Assembly (NCBI GenBank): GCA_030603365.1
Contig: JAUVXV010000011.1
Span: forward strand, 79,307-143,306
Reading direction: 5' to 3'
DNA: 64,000 bases
DNA from: Candidatus Heimdallarchaeota archaeon
GTDB taxonomy: Archaea; Asgardarchaeota; Heimdallarchaeia; Heimdallarchaeales; Heimdallarchaeaceae
Shown one piece after another: positions 43,598-53,032 of the stretch; positions within the stretch are counted from its first letter, which is position 1, and the number at the start of each line of letters is the position of its first letter. The translations under genes were made by a program, and so were the position numbers. The notes under the pieces are model-generated. The model searched no databases and had not been told where the DNA came from. It was given only the letters and a program-made list of their open reading frames with translations.

Positions 43598-43705
43598 GAA
43601 AACAAACTGTTAACACTTTTTCTTTTATTCTTCTCTGAATTTCTTTTTCCCTTTTTCTCAAAAGAGTTATAATCTAGCTTTAGTATCGTTTAATGATTCA
43701 TAAAG

Positions 43706-45676
43706 GTGGGTAATCTGGCTTCATCATTGGAAAAGGAATTGGATAGACTTAGGAAAATAATCTTTCAAGGTAAGTATACTGAAGCAATGAATGGAATAGA
43801 AGAAGTTCTAGAAACTGAAAATATCTCTATTGAAAATAAAATTATAGCTTTAAATCTTAAAAGTCTTATTGAGTTTTATTTGGGAAAGTTTGTACATCAA
43901 CCAGATCGATTTAGAACCGCTCGTGCTTTAGATTTAGAAGCTTATGAAGAATCCTTGAAAATTGACAATCCTTCGCTTCTTTTTACTTCAACAATATTTC
44001 TCTCATGGAGTAATTATAGACTTTCAATGTATAAGGAAAATCTTGAATTAGCCCTAAAACTAGAGAGTATTTATGAAAGAATATGTTCAGAAGAACCGAG
44101 GGAAGCAAAGAGATTAGAACCTCTGTTTTTGATATTTAAAGCAGTAAGACCTGCAATTCGTTCATTTCTTGGAGAACCAGTCCCTGAAAATTATATTGAA
44201 GAGAGTATAAAACAAACAGAAAAAGCTTTGAAACTATCAGAAGAAGTTAATGATCTTTTTGCAAGATCTGGGGCTATTAATAATCTAATGGTTTTCTATT
44301 TGAGAACAGGAAGAATGGAGGAACATTATAGTTACATCATTAAGCTTTTAGATTTTTGGGAAGAATTAGGAAACAAATATGCTATAGCTTCCACCCTCGG
44401 AGCTCTTGGACACTTTCATTTGGAAAATGGGGAGTATGATTTATATTTAGATTATATGAGTAAGAGTTTACGAATTTGGGAAGAATTAGAAAACGACACA
44501 GGAATTGCTATTCACAATTCTGAAATGGGAGCATATTATGAGTCTCAGAGAAGATATAATAAAGCTCTGGAATGTTTTAAAAAAGCACTTGATTATTTTA
44601 CAGAAAAGGAAGATTTACTTCGCATCTCTTATATTTCTCAAAGCATAGGGTATGTTTATAGATTGAAAGGGGATCTGCTTCAAGCATTAGAATATACAGA
44701 AAAAGTATATGATTATTGTTATGAAACCAAATATGAGGGATGGTGGAGTATTCTCCCTAATTTATCTGCAATTTACTTACTTATCGGTGATCTTGATAAA
44801 GCTCTGCAATTTGAAGAAGAAAATCTGAATCTCCATAAGAAAACTGAATATACTCTTGAAACTGCTTTTTCTTTGTCTAGAATCTGTATGATTTATTGGC
44901 AAAAAGGATTTGAAGATAAGGCAATTTCTGATGCTCAAAAAAGTTTGAGATTATTCGAAGAAATAGAAAACTCTCTATGGATAGGTAATATTCTTTTTGA
45001 TCTAATATTTTTTACTTCAGAGAAGTCTGAAATAGAGTTAGCTAGAGGTTATAGGAAAAGATTGGAACAAATCACAGCAGAAACAAAAGATAGTGTTCTG
45101 AAGCTTAAACTCAATTTTTCTGAAGCCCTGATTCTTAAAAACAGCTCCAATTCAAGAGAAAGACTTAGAGCTGAATTATCATTTGAAAACCTACTAAGAG
45201 AAGACTTAGCTTTTTCTTTTCGAACAAGGGTTCTGATATCATTATGTGAACTAATACTTCATGAAATCAATTTAACAAATGAAGTAGAGAGTTTTGAAAA
45301 TCTAAAGAAGTATGTAGGGGAGCTTTCCTCGATTGCATCAGATAACAATTCATACTTACTTACTTGCCAGACTCTAATATTACAATCAAAGTTAGCTCTT
45401 GTGGAACTAAACAAAAATCAAGCAGAAAACTTACTTGAAGAAGCAATTAAAATTGCTACTGAGGTAAATCTAGACAGATTGAAAAAAGTAATTTGGAAAG
45501 AACAGAGTAATATTGAAGCATATAAAGATGTAATAACGAAACTAGATAGTAGCGCAAGAATTACAGAGAAGCTTGGGTTGCTGAAAGTTGAGAATGGAAT
45601 CAAGAGAATCAAAAGAACAACTACAACTGAATCTATTGTTGATGACACCCCCATACCTTTAAAAATACATATCTGA
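43706..45676 (+). CDS. TPR-repeat protein, tandem paralogue 2
   Basis: The 656-residue protein has exactly the length of the first TPR paralogue and the same start codon (GTG), promoter and C-terminal tail (IKRITTTTESI-like with DDTPIPLKIHI). Differences are scattered substitutions, more in the first 180 residues (for example LFLIFKAVRPAIRSFLG), as expected for duplicates diverging under protein-level constraint. TPR units span most of the chain. There is no targeting signal. Why two near-identical copies are kept is unclear; dosage or partner specificity are possibilities. Confidence 0.85.
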   Translation: MGNLASSLEKELDRLRKIIFQGKYTEAMNGIEEVLETENISIENKIIALNLKSLIEFYLGKFVHQPDRFRTARALDLEAYEESLKIDNPSLLFTSTIFLSWSNYRLSMYKENLELALKLESIYERICSEEPREAKRLEPLFLIFKAVRPAIRSFLGEPVPENYIEESIKQTEKALKLSEEVNDLFARSGAINNLMVFYLRTGRMEEHYSYIIKLLDFWEELGNKYAIASTLGALGHFHLENGEYDLYLDYMSKSLRIWEELENDTGIAIHNSEMGAYYESQRRYNKALECFKKALDYFTEKEDLLRISYISQSIGYVYRLKGDLLQALEYTEKVYDYCYETKYEGWWSILPNLSAIYLLIGDLDKALQFEEENLNLHKKTEYTLETAFSLSRICMIYWQKGFEDKAISDAQKSLRLFEEIENSLWIGNILFDLIFFTSEKSEIELARGYRKRLEQITAETKDSVLKLKLNFSEALILKNSSNSRERLRAELSFENLLREDLAFSFRTRVLISLCELILHEINLTNEVESFENLKKYVGELSSIASDNNSYLLTCQTLILQSKLALVELNKNQAENLLEEAIKIATEVNLDRLKKVIWKEQSNIEAYKDVITKLDSSARITEKLGLLKVENGIKRIKRTTTTESIVDDTPIPLKIHI

Positions 45677-45761
45677 GACAAACTAATCCTTTTTCTACTT
45701 TTTTCAACAACAGTTATAATTCAGTTTGTAGAAAGTATATTGATTCAGGAAGGTTAACAAT

Positions 45762-47738
45762 ATGTCCATCTCCAAACAATTGGATGATATAGAGCAAAGA
45801 GTTTACGAAGGAAAATACCCAGAATCAATTCAAGAGCTTGGAATAATTCTACAAAAGAATCCAACACAAGAAGAAACAATAAGAGCCAAACTACTAATTT
45901 CTTTGTCAGAAATATGGGTAGCTCAATTTGAAACCCGGAATAGAGTAACTTATCTAAGAGCCTATAATATTACACAAGAAGCATATGAGGAAAGTGTCAA
46001 AATCAACAATCTCTCTTATCAATTTGATTCTCTAATTTTACAATATGAATGTGCTCATTATCTACCAGAATTTGAAAAGGCTGAAAGAACATTCGAACAG
46101 ATAGTTTCTCTTGCTCAGAAATTAAAGAATGAAGACTCTGAACTCTTCAAACTAAAAGAATCTTACTACATATTTGCTAAAGCAACCTTTACTGTTTTTA
46201 GTACTTACAAAGAAGTAGGAGAGTCTGAGAAGTTTATTGATTCTAGTATAAATCGGCTGAAAGAAGCATTGACGATAGCTCAAGAACAAGACAATCACAT
46301 GATTATTCCTTTGATATTGCTCTATATCTTCTACTTCTATTTCTACAAAGGAGATTTTGAGAAATATTTTGATAATACAACCAAACTACTGGAATATGGA
46401 GAGAAGATGAATAACATCTATCTGATTGCAGAGAGTCATGGCCATTATTGTAATTACTACGGAGGAACCAGAAAATCTGAAGAATATATGGCTCAAATGA
46501 TGAGAACCTTTGAAATTGTAAGAAAGATTGGAAACAAGGCAAAACTAGCTTCTCTTAATTCATTGATGGGATGGTATTACCTTTCAGTTGGAGATTATGA
46601 TAAGTCTCTGGAATACTATGAAAAGAGCTTTGATTATCATGAAAGAAACTATGATCAAGAAATCGATTATTCAAAAACAATTGGACATGCTTGGAGTCAG
46701 ATCACTAGATCTGGTGTTTATAGTCTAAAAGGAGATCTTAAGGAAGCAATAAGAAGAGCAGAGGAAGGATATGAAATTCTAAAAAAAGAAAAACCTCACT
46801 TGTGGTGGAATGCTCTTCCTAGTATAACACAGCTCTATCTATTAAAAGACGATCTAGATAAAGCTCTAGAAATTGTAGAAGTTAGGCTGAAACTCCACGA
46901 GAAAACGGGGTACACATTGCATATTGGAGGAGCGCTCAGAGTTAAAGGAATAATTCAATGGCAGAAAGGAATGGGAAAAAAAGCCATTGATACAATTCAA
47001 AAGAGTCTTACTTATTTCAAACAACTAGATGATCCTATTCGTATAACCTATACACTCTATCTGATAGCTTATTATTACTCTGAAATGGGAGAAATGGATT
47101 TAGCTAAGAAATTTGCAAAAGAATTTGAAAAAGCCAATCAAGAAATAAAGGGAGATCAGCTGAAATTTGAATCAAGTCATCTTAAAGCAACACTATTGTT
47201 GAAAAGCGAAGATAGTGGTGATAAACATAGAGCTGAAGGAATCCTCGAAAATCTTTCACAAGGAAAACTATCGTATTCAGAATACATTACAATTAATCTA
47301 TCGTTATGTGAAGCACTTCTGAAGAATGTTCAACAGACTGGAGATAAAACTAGTTACAGTAAACTGAAAGACCAAATACTAGAACTGTTCATCAGAGCGC
47401 AAGAAAATAACTCATACTCATTAATTGTAGAAACTCTTTTACTATGGTCAAAAATCGCATTAATTGAATTTAATGTGGACGAAAGCTCAGAAAAGTTGAA
47501 TGAAGCAGAAAAATTAGCTGAAGAAAAAGGTCTAGAACGGTTATTGAAAGTGGTAAGAGAAGAAAAAGATAATCTCAAACCAGAAAGAAATAGACTGATG
47601 AGATTAGATGGAGGAACTCCAATTAACAAGAGGATGGAAATAGTCAACTTTGATAGAAGAATGAATGGAATAAAGAAAACGAGTATGATTGAAACAATAA
47701 TCAAAGATACTGATCTCCAGCTTAAAGCTAACATATAG
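45762..47738 (+). CDS. TPR-repeat protein, diverged paralogue 3
   Basis: The 658-residue protein shares the layout of the two preceding TPR proteins but only moderate identity: MGWYYLSVGDYDKSLEYYEK, SVYSLKGDLKEAIRRAEEGY-like repeats and the ending IKKTSMIETIIKDTDLQLKA. The conserved tail, far from the repeats, suggests a binding motif shared by all three. It has a true Shine-Dalgarno site (GGAAGG, six bases before ATG), unlike the other two, and its own TTATAAT box. It lies 85 bases after the second copy, so the array grew from an older duplication followed by a recent one. Confidence 0.85.
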   Translation: MSISKQLDDIEQRVYEGKYPESIQELGIILQKNPTQEETIRAKLLISLSEIWVAQFETRNRVTYLRAYNITQEAYEESVKINNLSYQFDSLILQYECAHYLPEFEKAERTFEQIVSLAQKLKNEDSELFKLKESYYIFAKATFTVFSTYKEVGESEKFIDSSINRLKEALTIAQEQDNHMIIPLILLYIFYFYFYKGDFEKYFDNTTKLLEYGEKMNNIYLIAESHGHYCNYYGGTRKSEEYMAQMMRTFEIVRKIGNKAKLASLNSLMGWYYLSVGDYDKSLEYYEKSFDYHERNYDQEIDYSKTIGHAWSQITRSGVYSLKGDLKEAIRRAEEGYEILKKEKPHLWWNALPSITQLYLLKDDLDKALEIVEVRLKLHEKTGYTLHIGGALRVKGIIQWQKGMGKKAIDTIQKSLTYFKQLDDPIRITYTLYLIAYYYSEMGEMDLAKKFAKEFEKANQEIKGDQLKFESSHLKATLLLKSEDSGDKHRAEGILENLSQGKLSYSEYITINLSLCEALLKNVQQTGDKTSYSKLKDQILELFIRAQENNSYSLIVETLLLWSKIALIEFNVDESSEKLNEAEKLAEEKGLERLLKVVREEKDNLKPERNRLMRLDGGTPINKRMEIVNFDRRMNGIKKTSMIETIIKDTDLQLKANI

Positions 47739-47831
47739 ACAAAAAATGGCAGTAAATTTCCTTGGTGTTTATATATTCAAATTTTACTTTTATTGAATTA
47801 TGCTTGAAAAATTTCTCTTTCAATTCCAAAA

Positions 47832-47870
47832 AAAAAGAAGAGAAGGCTAGGTTCGTTCCTTCTTCTTTTT
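47832..47870 (-). terminator. Bulged stem-loop over a stop codon
   Basis: AAAAAGAAG (47832-47840) and AAGG (47843-47846) pair with CTTCTTTTT (47862-47870) and CCTT (47858-47861), with an AG bulge and an 11-base loop that includes the NosD stop codon. The minus-strand product ends in T residues. Confidence 0.45.
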
Positions 47871-49403
47871 CAAGACTGAAACGATTGATAAAATGCCTAT
47901 TAATCCAATTAGTATAAGAAGTACAGAGATTTCTTGAAATTCTGGGACAGGTAATGCGTTAAGAGGATAAAGGTCTCTTGATGCTGCTAATCCATCAACT
48001 AAGTAACTTTGTCTGGTGCCAAGATCATCCCATACATTCCCTTCTAGTGTTGAAGTATCGTACCAATAATTCTCTGTTCCGTCATCATATGCTTGAGAAC
48101 CAGTTGTTAGTCTATTTGAAATGAAGTTGTTATGATGTATGTTGTTATTATAACTCTCATCATCCAAATAAACTGCGTAATTATCATTACCTTGTATCAG
48201 ATTATTGGTGATATTAGAGTTCTCAGTATGCCTAAATTCTATTCCATAAATATCATTATTTTTGATAACATTATTATTCACTTTTACAAATTCTGTATAA
48301 ACAAAATTCAGACCATACATATTATTCTGGACAGTGTTTTCTTGAACTAGAGTGAAGTTACCAGAGACATATGCTCCCCAACCACAATAACTACATGTAT
48401 TATCGATAATTGTTGTATTATAACACCCATTTGAAATATGAATTCCAATCTCAAATGCGCTAATACTGTTATCTTCTATAATTGTGTTTGTCGATTTATA
48501 CACAAAGATACTTGCACCAGCGTATCCTAAGTGATTCAGAGTATTGTGTTTGACTGTACTATTAGTGCAGAAGAATAAGCTGATTCCTCTTAAGGAGTTC
48601 TGCATCATTTGATTTTCAACTGTGCATTTTGTTGCGTTTATTAAAAATAGCTGATTATAAATTGACACATTCAAAACAACATCTTGAATGCTAGTAAAGA
48701 ATCCAATAAGCTTTCCATTTGCAGTATTGTTATATACACTACATGTAAGAAAATCATTCAATGTACTACCAAAAACATCTAATCCTTCATTGCTGAAGGA
48801 ATTATTTGCTATCACAGTGTCATGAGGAAATATAACAATCACACCATACGAACTTCCGCTACATGTGTTATTAGCTATAATAGAACCATAACAAGCATGA
48901 GTACTAATACTGTAACTATAATTGTTAGTACAGGTGTTATTTACAATAATTGAATCTTGTGCATATTCTAGAATGATGCCTTGAATGCTTTCGTAACAAT
49001 AGTTATCTCTAATTTCGGTAATTCCAGGAGCTACTGCAAAAACATAGATCCCATAACCTTCAGCTGTAAGTTCACAATTTCTTATGATAAAGTTCACATG
49101 TGCATTAGTAATTGAAATAGCTGATTGTTCTGTTGTTGTAATTTCATAGTTTTCAATAATAAAAGGATGAGTTTCATTTCCATATCCTGGAAAATTATAT
49201 CCTGAAGGACCAAAGTCAGCATCTGAAGTTATTAGAATTGGTGAATGAACTACTTTTTGATGGGGGTAAGGATTAAATCTATTATTTTCATAAGTTGCGA
49301 AAACAGTTCTTCCATCGATGTATGAGAAATTTCTACATAAAATCACGATTAATAGTATAAATAGAAGAGGATTTTTCTTTTTCTTTAATATCTTAAAGAC
49401 CAT
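47847..49403 (-). CDS. NosD-like beta-helix surface protein with PEF-type C-terminal anchor
   Basis: The 518-residue protein has an N-terminal hydrophobic signal, the ITSDADFGPSGYNFPG lead block, and about 15 right-handed beta-helix turns (residues ~100-440, ICNNTCxxN/NNTIxxN spacing). The SQAYDDGTENYWYD ... GNVWDDLG closing motif is followed by YPLNALPVPEFQEIS, a membrane helix and a KKKKE tail. The PEF-helix-basic ending resembles archaeosortase-type sorting signals. It is probably displayed on the surface. It lies downstream of the subtilase gene on the same strand, which could be functionally linked (processing). Confidence 0.8.
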   Translation of the reverse strand: MVFKILKKKKNPLLFILLIVILCRNFSYIDGRTVFATYENNRFNPYPHQKVVHSPILITSDADFGPSGYNFPGYGNETHPFIIENYEITTTEQSAISITNAHVNFIIRNCELTAEGYGIYVFAVAPGITEIRDNYCYESIQGIILEYAQDSIIVNNTCTNNYSYSISTHACYGSIIANNTCSGSSYGVIVIFPHDTVIANNSFSNEGLDVFGSTLNDFLTCSVYNNTANGKLIGFFTSIQDVVLNVSIYNQLFLINATKCTVENQMMQNSLRGISLFFCTNSTVKHNTLNHLGYAGASIFVYKSTNTIIEDNSISAFEIGIHISNGCYNTTIIDNTCSYCGWGAYVSGNFTLVQENTVQNNMYGLNFVYTEFVKVNNNVIKNNDIYGIEFRHTENSNITNNLIQGNDNYAVYLDDESYNNNIHHNNFISNRLTTGSQAYDDGTENYWYDTSTLEGNVWDDLGTRQSYLVDGLAASRDLYPLNALPVPEFQEISVLLILIGLIGILSIVSVLKKKKERT

Positions 49404-49498
49404 AATACTACCTTCTAGGTTTACTAGTAAAACTAGACAAATCTAGAATAAATAGTTTTGCAACAACTAAATCAAAAAAAGAAGGATATAGAAGAAGA

Positions 49499-52093
49499 TT
49501 ATTTTCTCTTCTTTCTAATTATTATGATACTTATAGAAACTACAGATGCAATAAGAATACCTAAGGTTGAATAATTCGTACGTGTTGTTGATGGTTCAGG
49601 TTTGTCTGTATCGTCTACAGTAAAACTCAATGTCATTTGTTCCATTGCTCCTAGAGTGTGTTGAGCTTGAATTAATACTGTATGAGCACCATCAGGACCT
49701 GGAATTGTTATCTCATAAGGTGGATCAAATGATGTCAACGGATTTGCATCTAATGAGTATTGAAGCAGTGCTAAGTCAGTTGGATCTACGCTAAAGGAAA
49801 GCTTTGTATCAGAGTAGACTGTATCAAAGTTCGAATGTGATGTTAAGGTTACTACCTCACTTATTTTCACATTGCATGAGCCATCATAAGTTCCATCTAC
49901 CCATTTAACAACTAAGTAGTAAGTATCATCAGTGGAAACAGTAAATATCGTTGATTCATTGGCTACCACACCAAGAATACATTGAGCTAAAATGATTGGA
50001 TCACCGTAGGTGCCAGGATTTGTATCCATTATGAATAAATCTGCATCAGTAAAAGTTCCAACATTGAAGTTTCCATACAGTTTGTATATCATATTAGCTT
50101 CAAGATTGATTTGTCTAACGGCTACATGAGTACCATACTGTCGACCTGAGAGTGTGATCAGTTCTGCTGTACCTACATTTAACCAGTCAGTTACAGCTTG
50201 GATAGCACCTTCTACAGAGACAACTCCATAACCTTCAGTATAGTCTTTGAAATTTCTGTTAAGACCTGGAAATTGAGGTGTAGCATCTTCATCTCCATTG
50301 TAAAGCTCTCCTCCAGTACTAATCGAACCTTCAATGTTATACACTTCACTTGCACTCATACAGATGATTTGTTTGATCTTCTTAGCTGTATCCCAAGAAT
50401 ATGTATAAGATCCTTCTTCTTGTATCATAGCATCTACAATTAATTGAGCTAATCCTGCGACAAATGGTGATGCCATTGAGGTTCCTTGAATTCCTCTGTA
50501 ATTATCACTATAATAATCAGTTCTGGGGGGGTAAGATGTATCAGTATTGAAGGAATAAGCATCGTCTGCATCATTACTATCGGCTGCTATAATCGGTTGG
50601 TGAATCGCTGAACTTCCATAAGAAGCGAAACTACCTCCGGGAGCCACAACATCTGGTTTTATGAAACCTTGACTACTATGACCATTACTACTATAATAAG
50701 CAATTTCACTTGCTTTGTTTACTGCTCCAACTGTAATTGCATCAAGGCATGATCCTGGAGAATTGACTCCACCTGAGGAGGTTCCATCATTCCCAGCTGA
50801 TACAACACAGACTATACCTTTGTTCCTAACTAAAGAGGAAACAGCAGAATCAATTGAAGAGACAACTGAAGGCCAGCCTATTGACATGTTCACAACTGTT
50901 ACATTGTAAGACTGACCAAAGTCATACAGCCATTGAAGAGCATTTATCAGAGAATTAGTTGGACCAATACCCCTATCGTCTAGTACCTTTAGACCAACTA
51001 CATTACTATCTGGTGCTACTCCAGTAAAAGCTCCTCGTCCATCAGCATAAGGATTTGTCCATCCTGTATTATATACAAGTTCTCCTGAGAAATAGTTACC
51101 TCCTGCACCAACTCCATTACCATAAACAACTGCATACCAACCAGGTGTGGAAAAAGCATATGAATAAACACCTGGTGAAGAACCATCATTTGCACTCCCT
51201 GTAACCCAAGAAGATGAAGAATCCACGAAGCCAATATATGTTGAACCTCCGCCTTCCCACGTATAATAAACTGTTACAGTTTGAGCTGAATTAAGATAAA
51301 ACCAAGAGTATCGCCAGTACCAGTTATCTGTTGTATGAAAATAGCCTGAATCTTGAATCATGGTGATAGAAGTACTGCTAGAAGCTCCATTTGAAGCAGC
51401 TATACTAGCTACGTGAGTCCCGTGTTCACCTTTATCAGTTGGTGTTGCATACTCATCTCCTGTAGCAACATTGTCAGCTCCTACAAAATCTTGCCAATAT
51501 ACCACATTGAAATCTGAGTCAGGATGAGTATCATCAATACCTGTGTCTAGTACTGCTATTGCCGTATTAGAATCTCCAGTGTATCCATACCCTTGAGATG
51601 CTTGCCAAACCTTCCTTACACCAAAATCTTCAGTTACATCAAACAAAAGAGCATGTCCTAGTGCATTCTCTTCTAGATAGAGTGAGGAATCTAGATCTCG
51701 AATCTTGAGTAAATTCTCAGCTGTTCCTTTTACATGTACAGCATAAATGATAGTATATTCTGATAAAATCTCTACACCAGCACTCTCAAGGAAAGACCTA
51801 TCAGATTTAGTGATGGGTCCAGTAAAGGAGATTATTGCCTCAAAAGTTTCTGTCTTTTCACTTAGAACTAATTTTTCTTTGAATGAGTCTTGAAAGCGAT
51901 CTTGGTCAATGTCTTGAGTTTGATCAACTTTAACAATATGATAATCCTGCAGTGGATAACTATTTTCAATACTTGAAATGGTAGTAGTATCATCAACTAC
52001 TATTATAGCAGAAGTGTTAGAAGTAGAACTAAAACTCAAAATTAGAAGTCCAAAGATAACCAAAGAGCTCAATTTTCTTTTCGAAAACAACAT
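49499..52093 (-). CDS. Secreted subtilisin-like serine protease with C-terminal membrane anchor
   Basis: The 864-residue protein has a signal peptide (1-29), a propeptide-like region (to ~150) and an S8 domain. Catalytic residues are Asp183 (AVLDTGIDD), His227 (GEHGTHVAS) and Ser539 (GTSMASP), with oxyanion Asn435 (SAGND). A ~115-residue insertion after the His motif (about 236-355, rich in Tyr, Trp, Gly) looks like a PPC-like beta domain placed inside the protease fold. Two beta-rich domains follow, then a membrane helix and RKKRK. It probably cleaves proteins outside the cell while anchored. A truncated paralogue lies at 43064. Confidence 0.9.
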   Translation of the reverse strand: MLFSKRKLSSLVIFGLLILSFSSTSNTSAIIVVDDTTTISSIENSYPLQDYHIVKVDQTQDIDQDRFQDSFKEKLVLSEKTETFEAIISFTGPITKSDRSFLESAGVEILSEYTIIYAVHVKGTAENLLKIRDLDSSLYLEENALGHALLFDVTEDFGVRKVWQASQGYGYTGDSNTAIAVLDTGIDDTHPDSDFNVVYWQDFVGADNVATGDEYATPTDKGEHGTHVASIAASNGASSSTSITMIQDSGYFHTTDNWYWRYSWFYLNSAQTVTVYYTWEGGGSTYIGFVDSSSSWVTGSANDGSSPGVYSYAFSTPGWYAVVYGNGVGAGGNYFSGELVYNTGWTNPYADGRGAFTGVAPDSNVVGLKVLDDRGIGPTNSLINALQWLYDFGQSYNVTVVNMSIGWPSVVSSIDSAVSSLVRNKGIVCVVSAGNDGTSSGGVNSPGSCLDAITVGAVNKASEIAYYSSNGHSSQGFIKPDVVAPGGSFASYGSSAIHQPIIAADSNDADDAYSFNTDTSYPPRTDYYSDNYRGIQGTSMASPFVAGLAQLIVDAMIQEEGSYTYSWDTAKKIKQIICMSASEVYNIEGSISTGGELYNGDEDATPQFPGLNRNFKDYTEGYGVVSVEGAIQAVTDWLNVGTAELITLSGRQYGTHVAVRQINLEANMIYKLYGNFNVGTFTDADLFIMDTNPGTYGDPIILAQCILGVVANESTIFTVSTDDTYYLVVKWVDGTYDGSCNVKISEVVTLTSHSNFDTVYSDTKLSFSVDPTDLALLQYSLDANPLTSFDPPYEITIPGPDGAHTVLIQAQHTLGAMEQMTLSFTVDDTDKPEPSTTRTNYSTLGILIASVVSISIIIIRKKRK

Positions 52094-52237
52094 AATGACC
52101 TCTGATTAATTAGTTGTCATATTTTACCTCTTTAAATTATTTATACTTGTTGGTTTGTTTTTGTCGGAACACCTAATTCTGTCAGTTTGTTTCTTTTGTT
52201 CTTTAATAGGTTCAGTACTCTCTGTAAACTGAAAGTA

Positions 52238-52606
52238 ATGGTTGGGAAACTCTGGGGTGATACAAAACGGACAGCTGAATTTGCTAAGAAGAATCTGGAA
52301 GAACAATTAGAGAAGATTCTGCTCGAGAAAAAAACAATTCACATGAATGAGCTATATGAGGAATTCTGGCATAGTCATTACCTTTTAACACATTATTTGC
52401 AAATATTTCTTATTGTCAAGGAATTAGAAGAAGAGGGAAAAATCATTTTAGATGGGCAGAAAAACATTTCCTTGGCTTGGATAAAACTATTTGATACAGA
52501 TGGTATTAATGAAGTAACTGTTTGGGATCTCGAACACAAAAAGGAAGATATAGAAGAAAAAAAGGAAATTATTAGAAGATATTCAACAATCAACTACTTA
52601 GCGTAA
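52238..52606 (+). CDS. Hypothetical protein, possible winged-helix
   Basis: The 122-residue protein starts MVGKLWGDTKRT at the ATG at 52238; 17 further in-frame upstream codons encode an implausible hydrophobic leader. The middle (MNELYEEFWHSHYLLTHYLQ ... KELEEEGKIILDG) fits a helix-turn-helix with a beta wing. No sensor domain is present. It diverges from the subtilase gene and is followed by a small zinc-ribbon gene. It may be a small DNA-binding protein; this is tentative. Confidence 0.55.
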   Translation: MVGKLWGDTKRTAEFAKKNLEEQLEKILLEKKTIHMNELYEEFWHSHYLLTHYLQIFLIVKELEEEGKIILDGQKNISLAWIKLFDTDGINEVTVWDLEHKKEDIEEKKEIIRRYSTINYLA

Positions 52607-52676
52607 AAAATAAAATTCTTCTCCAGAAAATATTTTCCATAATTTTATATAATTTGGAAGCTAGTGTTTTACTAGT

Positions 52677-52979
52677 ATGTCATCAAGAAAACCTCAAGAA
52701 AAAGAGGAAAAAACTAAGAAAATACATTATAGTGAAAAGAAGACTGCTTTTGAAGAACTAGCAGAAGAACATGGTGTTGAACTTAGGGAAGCCACTCCCA
52801 TGGCTGGGATCAAATACTGTGATAAATGTGGATATGCTAACACTCCTGATGACGATTACTGTTTTAACTGCCACTCTCCTTTTGCTCAATACGATCTCTT
52901 TGGTAAAGCACTTGAATCTTTAGAAGATGAGGAGGAAGAAGTTAAAGTGAAAAAAAAGAAGAAGAAAAAGAAAAAGTGA
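52677..52979 (+). CDS. Small zinc-ribbon protein with poly-lysine tail
   Basis: The 100-residue protein has a charged start, a zinc ribbon (CDKCGYANTPDDDYCFNCH), an acidic stretch (LEDEEEEV) and a C terminus of lysines (KKKKKKKKK). The acidic-then-basic tail could bind nucleic acid or a ribosomal partner. A TTTATATAAT box about 30 bases before the ATG gives an almost leaderless message. It precedes a membrane zinc-ribbon gene by 53 bases on the same strand. The family is not recognised. Confidence 0.65.
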   Translation: MSSRKPQEKEEKTKKIHYSEKKTAFEELAEEHGVELREATPMAGIKYCDKCGYANTPDDDYCFNCHSPFAQYDLFGKALESLEDEEEEVKVKKKKKKKKK

Positions 52980-53032
52980 AGATTAATAAATGAGAATGTT
53001 CTCTTATATTTTTACTAGTAATTAAGTCAGAG

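Larger units (their letters stand above)
43434..45690. repeat. Tandem duplication, copy 2
   Basis: This is the second copy of the block at 40763-43025, offset 2671 bases at its left end and 2667 at the TPR start codon because of a four-base deletion in the acidic fragment. Its left junction falls inside a subtilase gene. Confidence 0.75.

Noticed and set aside
45418..45681. Minus-strand frame antisense to the TPR C terminus
   Set aside because: Present antisense to all TPR copies as a by-product of their codon use.
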